Assembly (NCBI GenBank): GCA_958352855.1
Contig: CATWQE010000058.1
Coordinates: forward strand, 1 to 17,032
Source of the DNA: an uncultured Bacillota bacterium
GTDB lineage: Bacteria; Bacillota; Clostridia; Lachnospirales; Lachnospiraceae
Length of the DNA stretch: 17,032 nucleotides
Direction: 5' to 3'
In this document: positions 13,504 to 17,032 of the stretch, one piece after another
Layout: each line of letters opens with the position of its first letter
Position numbering within the stretch: position 1 is the first letter of the stretch
Program-made: the position numbers and the translations under genes
Notes under the pieces: generated by a model
What the model was told of the DNA's origin: nothing
The model's input: only the letters and a program-made list of their open reading frames with translations
Database searches by the model: none

Positions 13504-14982
13504 ATGAATTTATCAAACATGCCAGAATTAAAATTAGGTATTGTAGCAGTAAGTCGCGACTGCTTCCCAATGTCACTGTCTGAAAACAGAAGAAAGGCAG
13601 TTGTAGAAGCATACAAGAAAAACTTCAACGGAGAAATCTATGAATGCCAGACTGTTGTAGAAAGCGAAACAGATATGTTAAAAGCAGCCAAAGAATTAAG
13701 AGAAGCAGGCTGTAATGCACAGGTTGTTTATCTTGGAAACTTTGGACCGGAAACAGAAGAAACCATGCTGGTAAAAGTATTCCATGGTCCGTCTATGGTA
13801 GTAGCTGCAGCAGAAGAAGGCGACCTGGTACAGGGACGTGGAGATGCGTACTGCGGTATGTTAAATGCAAGCTACAACTTAAAACTGCGTAATTTAAAAG
13901 CATACATTCCAGAATACCCGGTTGGAACAGCAGAAGAAGTTGCTGAAATGATTCATGAGTTTGCTCCAATCGCAAGAGCATTAGTTGCAGTAAGAAACCT
14001 GAAAATCATCAGCTTTGGACCACGTCCAACAAACTTCCTGGCATGCAATGCGCCAATTAAGAGACTGTATGATTTAGGTGTAGAAATCGAAGAAAACTCT
14101 GAATTAGACTTATTTGAAGCCTTCAATAAACATGCAGATGACCCACGTATTCCAGATGTAGTAAAAGAAATGGAAGCAGAACTTGGCAAAGGAAACATGA
14201 AACCAGAAATTCTGCCAAAATTAGCACAGTATGAAATCACTCTGTTAGACTGGGTAGAGGCGCACAAAGGCTGCAGAAAATATGTGACACTGACCACAAA
14301 ATGCTGGCCGGCATTCCAGACACAGTTTGGATTCGTTCCATGCTATGTAAACAGCCGTCTTACAGACAGAGGAATTCCGGTTTCCTGTGAAGTAGATATC
14401 TGGGGAACTTTAAGCGAGTACATTGGAACTGTTATCAGCCAGGATACAGTTACTCTGCTGGATATTAACAATACAGTACCAGCTCATATTTATGACAATG
14501 ATATTAAAGGCCACTACAACTATGACCAGAAAGAAACCTTCATGGGCTTCCATTGCGGAAATACAGCAGCAAGCAAGCTGACAGCATGTTCTATGAAATA
14601 TCAGATGATTATGGCAAGAACTCTGCCGGAAGAAGTTACACAGGGTACACTGGAAGGTGATATTGTTCCAGGTGAAATTACTTTCTACCGTCTCCAGAGC
14701 ACAGCAGACTGTAAACTCCGCGCTTACATTGCGCAGGGTGAAGTTCTTCCAGTGGCAACACAGAGCTTTGGTGGTATTGGTATCTTTGCAATTCCGGAAA
14801 TGGGACGTTTCTATCGTCATGTATTAGTAGAGAAGAATTATCCACACCATGGAGCAGTTGCTTTTGGACATTTTGGAAAAGCACTGTACGAAGTATTCAA
14901 ATATTTAGGCGTTGAAGTTGAGGAAATCAACTACAATCAGCCAAAGGGAACCTTATACCCAACAGAAAATCCATTTGCTTAA
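13504..14982 (+). CDS. L-fucose isomerase-family sugar isomerase
   Basis: A 492-residue aldose-ketose isomerase of the L-fucose/L-arabinose isomerase structural family. Candidate Mn ligands are E296 (SCEVDIWG) and D320 (LLDINN), exactly 24 residues apart as for E337 and D361 of E. coli FucI, with H448/H449 in NYPHHGAVAF as the third. GFHCGNT at 348-354 is another conserved block. The protein is shorter than FucI (about 590). The neighbour is xylulokinase, not fuculokinase, so the product is probably D-xylulose and the substrate an aldopentose such as D-xylose or D-lyxose. That is inference; D-arabinose or L-fucose remain possible. A strong GCAGGAGG site precedes the ATG. The gene strongly favours GAA, AAA and CGT codons, which suggests high expression. 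Confidence 0.88.
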   Translation: MNLSNMPELKLGIVAVSRDCFPMSLSENRRKAVVEAYKKNFNGEIYECQTVVESETDMLKAAKELREAGCNAQVVYLGNFGPETEETMLVKVFHGPSMVVAAAEEGDLVQGRGDAYCGMLNASYNLKLRNLKAYIPEYPVGTAEEVAEMIHEFAPIARALVAVRNLKIISFGPRPTNFLACNAPIKRLYDLGVEIEENSELDLFEAFNKHADDPRIPDVVKEMEAELGKGNMKPEILPKLAQYEITLLDWVEAHKGCRKYVTLTTKCWPAFQTQFGFVPCYVNSRLTDRGIPVSCEVDIWGTLSEYIGTVISQDTVTLLDINNTVPAHIYDNDIKGHYNYDQKETFMGFHCGNTAASKLTACSMKYQMIMARTLPEEVTQGTLEGDIVPGEITFYRLQSTADCKLRAYIAQGEVLPVATQSFGGIGIFAIPEMGRFYRHVLVEKNYPHHGAVAFGHFGKALYEVFKYLGVEVEEINYNQPKGTLYPTENPFA

Positions 14983-14999
14983 GGGAAAGGGAGAAGACC

Positions 15000-16469
15000 A
15001 TGTTATACATAGGTGTTGATTTAGGAACTTCTGCTGTGAAATTGCTTCTTATGGACCAGGAAGGCAAGATTCAGAAAATTGTATCCAGAGAATATCCCCT
15101 GGCATTTCCACATCCGGGCTGGTCTGAACAGAAACCGGAGGACTGGTGGACACAGAGTCTGGAAGGTATCAAAGAACTGATTGCAGACTGCGATAAGAGC
15201 CAGGTAGCCGGAATCAGCTTTGGTGGACAGATGCATGGACTTGTTATTTTGGATGAGAATGATGAAGTAATCCGTCCGGCAATTTTGTGGAATGACGGCA
15301 GAACTGTAAAAGAAACCGATTATCTCAATGAGGTAATCGGGAAAGAAACCTTATCGAAATATACAGCCAATATTGCCTTTGCAGGCTTTACAGCGCCAAA
15401 GATTCTCTGGGTAAAAGAAAATGAGCCGGAGAACTTTAAGAGGATTCAGAAAATTATGCTGCCAAAGGATTATCTGGCATATAAATTGTCTGGAACTCAT
15501 TGCTGTGACATGTCAGATGCCTCCGGTATGCTGCTTTTGGATGTGAAGAACCGCTGCTGGTCTAAAGAAATGCTGGATATTTGCGGAATCACAGAAGAGC
15601 AGATGCCAAAATTATTTGAAAGCTATGAAACCGTAGGTACTTTGAAACCAGAACTGGCAGAAGAGCTGGGTATTCCGGCTTCCTGTAAAATTGTGGCAGG
15701 AGCAGGAGATAATGCGGCAGCAGCAGTTGGAACAGGAACTGTGGGAGATGGAATGTGTAATATCTCTCTGGGAACCAGCGGAACCATCTTTATTTCCAGC
15801 AAGGAATTCGGGGTGGATCCTAATAATGCCCTTCATGCCTTTGCTCACGCAGACGGAAAGTATCATTTAATGGGATGCATGTTAAGCGCAGCTTCCTGTA
15901 ATAAATGGTGGATGGATGAAATCATCGGAACAAAAGATTATGCGGGAGAGCAGGCTAAGATTGAAAAATTAGGAGAAAATAATGTATTTTTCCTGCCATA
16001 TCTCATGGGTGAGCGTTCTCCTCATAACAATCCAAATGCAAGAGGAACTTTCATTGGACTGACTATGGACAGTACCAGAGCAGATATGACCCAGGCTGTG
16101 CTGGAAGGTGTAGCTTTTGCCATTCGTGATTCCTTTGAAGTAGCGAAAGCCCTTGGAATCAAAATTGAGAGAACTAAGATCTGCGGCGGCGGAGCTAAAA
16201 GCCCTCTGTGGAAAAAGATGATTGCCAATATCTTAAATATTAAGGTAGATGTCATTGAATCCGAAGAAGGACCGGCTTTAGGCGGAGCTATGCTGGCGGC
16301 AGTGGCAAATGGTGAATTTGCTTCCGTAGAAGATGCAGCGGCTAAAATCGTAAAAGTTATTGACACAGTAGAGCCGGAACCAGAACTGGCAGCAAAATAT
16401 GAAGAGAAATATCAGAAATTTGCAAAGATTTATCCCACTGTAAAGGATTTATTCAGCCAGATTATTTAA
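15000..16469 (+). CDS. xylB: xylulokinase (FGGY family)
   Basis: Phosphorylates D-xylulose to D-xylulose 5-phosphate for the pentose phosphate or phosphoketolase route, in the cytoplasm. The 489-residue length is typical. Visible features are the N-terminal phosphate-binding GVDLGTSAVK (5-14), the substrate segment GGQMHG (75-80), WNDGR (97-101), catalytic D237 in GAGDNAAAAVGTG (234-246), SLGTSG (256-261) and the adenosine-binding CGGGAKSPLW near 395-405. It begins 17 bases after the isomerase stop, with AAAGGGAG at 14986-14993. Specificity within FGGY kinases is read from overall resemblance to XylB, so a related ketopentose kinase cannot be excluded. Last gene of the operon, followed by a hairpin terminator. 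Confidence 0.92.
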   Translation: MLYIGVDLGTSAVKLLLMDQEGKIQKIVSREYPLAFPHPGWSEQKPEDWWTQSLEGIKELIADCDKSQVAGISFGGQMHGLVILDENDEVIRPAILWNDGRTVKETDYLNEVIGKETLSKYTANIAFAGFTAPKILWVKENEPENFKRIQKIMLPKDYLAYKLSGTHCCDMSDASGMLLLDVKNRCWSKEMLDICGITEEQMPKLFESYETVGTLKPELAEELGIPASCKIVAGAGDNAAAAVGTGTVGDGMCNISLGTSGTIFISSKEFGVDPNNALHAFAHADGKYHLMGCMLSAASCNKWWMDEIIGTKDYAGEQAKIEKLGENNVFFLPYLMGERSPHNNPNARGTFIGLTMDSTRADMTQAVLEGVAFAIRDSFEVAKALGIKIERTKICGGGAKSPLWKKMIANILNIKVDVIESEEGPALGGAMLAAVANGEFASVEDAAAKIVKVIDTVEPEPELAAKYEEKYQKFAKIYPTVKDLFSQII

Positions 16470-16518
16470 TGTGTTGCCTCCATAAATACATAAATAAAAG
16501 AAAAATTTAAGACACAGA

Positions 16519-16571
16519 AAATCCCAGAATTACAATTATGTTTTATCAAATTGGTTCTGGGATTTGTCTAT
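16519..16571 (+). terminator. terminator of the pentose operon
   Basis: An 11-bp stem (16519-16529 with 16555-16565) with the core ATCCCAGAA/TTCTGGGAT is followed by a moderately T-rich stretch TTTGTCTATT. A further small palindrome GTCTA-TTA-TAGAC lies at 16566-16578. It begins 50 bases after the xylB stop. Confidence 0.65.
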
Positions 16572-16613
16572 TATAGACAAAATAAGAGAAAAAAATTAGG
16601 CTAAAAATACAAC

Positions 16614-16642
16614 TTGACGAAGAAGGGGCAGTAGTATATAGT
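16614..16642 (+). promoter_or_regulatory. promoter of the antiterminator gene leader
   Basis: TTGACG (16614-16619) and TATAGT (16637-16642) are 17 bases apart. The resulting leader of about 160 bases contains the RAT element and a large terminator before the first start codon. Confidence 0.72.
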
Positions 16643-16664
16643 ATAAATAGTTCAAATCGCAGAT

Positions 16665-16699
16665 AATAGTGTGTTACTGTCAGGCAGGCATAAACTATT
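16665..16699 (+). promoter_or_regulatory. RAT, ribonucleic antiterminator site for a BglG/LicT-family protein
   Basis: AATAGT (16665-16670) pairs with ACTATT (16694-16699), and CTG (16677-16679) pairs with CAG (16685-16687) on the same axis, leaving internal loops containing GTTA and GGCATAA. The linear pattern GTTACTG, five bases, CAGGCA matches the known RAT consensus of the sac/bgl/lic systems closely. Its 3' half overlaps the 5' arm of the terminator that follows, so the two structures exclude each other. Confidence 0.88.
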
Positions 16700-16766
16700 C
16701 CTTGTATTCTATCTTTTGGAGTTTGATAGAAGATATACAGGATGGGTTTATGCTTTTTTGTTTTTT
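16688..16766 (+). terminator. conditional terminator in the antiterminator-gene leader
   Basis: The lower stem GCATAAAC/GTTTATGC (16688-16695 with 16746-16753) continues upward through 16699-16713 with 16725-16742 with small bulges, ending in an 11-base loop. It is followed by TTTTTTG repeated (16754-16767). The 5' arm is shared with the RAT, so binding of the antiterminator protein would prevent this hairpin. Confidence 0.9.
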
Positions 16767-16808
16767 GTAATACTTTTTCGCTTGGCTTATAGAGGGGATT
16801 CTTAGGTT

Positions 16809-17032
16809 ATGTATCAGATTATAAAAGTGTTAAATAATAATGCATTTCTTGCAAGTTATGATGACGGGGAACGGATTTTACTTGGAAGAGGAATCGGATT
16901 TGGCAAGAAGGCAGGAGATCGGTTTCAGACAATCAGAGGTGCAAGAGTATTTACGCTGGCATCCAAAGAAAATGAAGAATCAGGTTTAAATGCAGTGAAG
17001 GGAATTGATCCTGTTTTTTTAGAAGCTGCTGG
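16809..17032 (+). CDS. BglG/LicT-family transcription antiterminator, N-terminal part
   Basis: Only the first 74 residues are in the window; the frame is open to the end. They form a CAT RNA-binding domain: MYQIIKVLNNNAFLASYDDG (1-20) with the conserved NNN at 9-11, then ILLGRGIGFGKKAGD (23-37) and ARVFTL. Such proteins bind RAT RNA as dimers and prevent termination; two PTS-regulated PRD domains normally follow, allowing control by sugar phosphotransferase components. The upstream leader holds a matching RAT-terminator pair, so the gene is probably self-regulated together with sugar PTS genes beyond the window. AGAGGGGA at 16791-16798 lies 10 bases before the ATG. The sugar (beta-glucoside, sucrose or other) cannot be assigned. 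Confidence 0.93.
   Translation, partial: MYQIIKVLNNNAFLASYDDGERILLGRGIGFGKKAGDRFQTIRGARVFTLASKENEESGLNAVKGIDPVFLEAA

Noticed and set aside
13953..14820. Minus-strand open frames inside the isomerase gene (114 and 136 residues)
   Set aside because: They mirror the codon bias of the isomerase gene and have no ribosome site or family features.
16614..16808. T-box or other riboswitch in the long leader
   Set aside because: No T-box consensus is present; the RAT pattern and the CAT-domain gene directly downstream explain the structure fully.
1..17032. CRISPR array, transposase, integrase or phage genes
   Set aside because: No regularly spaced direct repeats and no proteins of these families were seen anywhere in the window.

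Overview
The window looks like ordinary chromosome from a low-to-mid GC Gram-positive gut Clostridia, most likely a Lachnospiraceae (Blautia/Ruminococcus-like). The reasons are strong AGGAGG-type ribosome sites, sigma-A promoters with 17-bp spacers, intrinsic hairpin terminators, the Clostridia-typical DUF4364 and DUF4867 families, and a BglG/LicT-type RNA antitermination leader. Family names come from recognising motifs by eye; no database search was run.

Layout. (1) 1-180: the 5' part of a tRNA-Leu(CAG) on the minus strand, with its own strong promoter, back to back with the promoter of the next operon. (2) 217-2416: uppP (undecaprenyl-diphosphate phosphatase) followed by a two-gene ThrE-type exporter (DUF1212-type and DUF3815-type subunits overlapping by 4 nt), closed by a clear terminator. 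(3) 2545-3635: an M42 aminopeptidase on the minus strand, divergent from nrdR (3739-4188), the repressor of ribonucleotide reductase genes. (4) 4211-9194: a complete five-gene peptide/nickel-class ABC importer (lipoprotein, two permeases, two ATPases) in Dpp/Nik order. Its second permease frame has no stop at the expected place and runs 338 nt into the first ATPase gene. (5) 9204-9350: a large nested palindrome between convergent genes. (6) 9354-10866: a minus-strand pair, a TIGR01212-type radical SAM protein followed by DUF4364. (7) 10886-11575: a very short family-3 solute-binding lipoprotein that appears to lack the whole second lobe, then an AT-rich hairpin. (8) 11585-12694: an orphan RhuM-family gene on the minus strand. 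(9) 12775-16571: a three-gene sugar operon of DUF4867, an L-fucose-isomerase-fold isomerase and xylulokinase, with a palindromic operator just downstream of the promoter. (10) 16614-17032: a promoter, a RAT antiterminator overlapping a terminator, and the start of the BglG/LicT-family antiterminator gene, cut by the window end.

How the parts work together. The sugar operon would isomerise an aldose to a ketopentose and phosphorylate it to D-xylulose 5-phosphate. Its true substrate is open because the isomerase is not XylA. The ABC operon imports a small peptide or a nickel/metallophore-like ligand. The most useful targets for follow-up are the DUF4867/isomerase/XylB operon, the single-lobe solute-binding protein, the permease/ATPase out-of-frame overlap and the nested palindrome. 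Nothing here amounts to a defence system, prophage or transposon; RhuM is the only gene with an accessory character.
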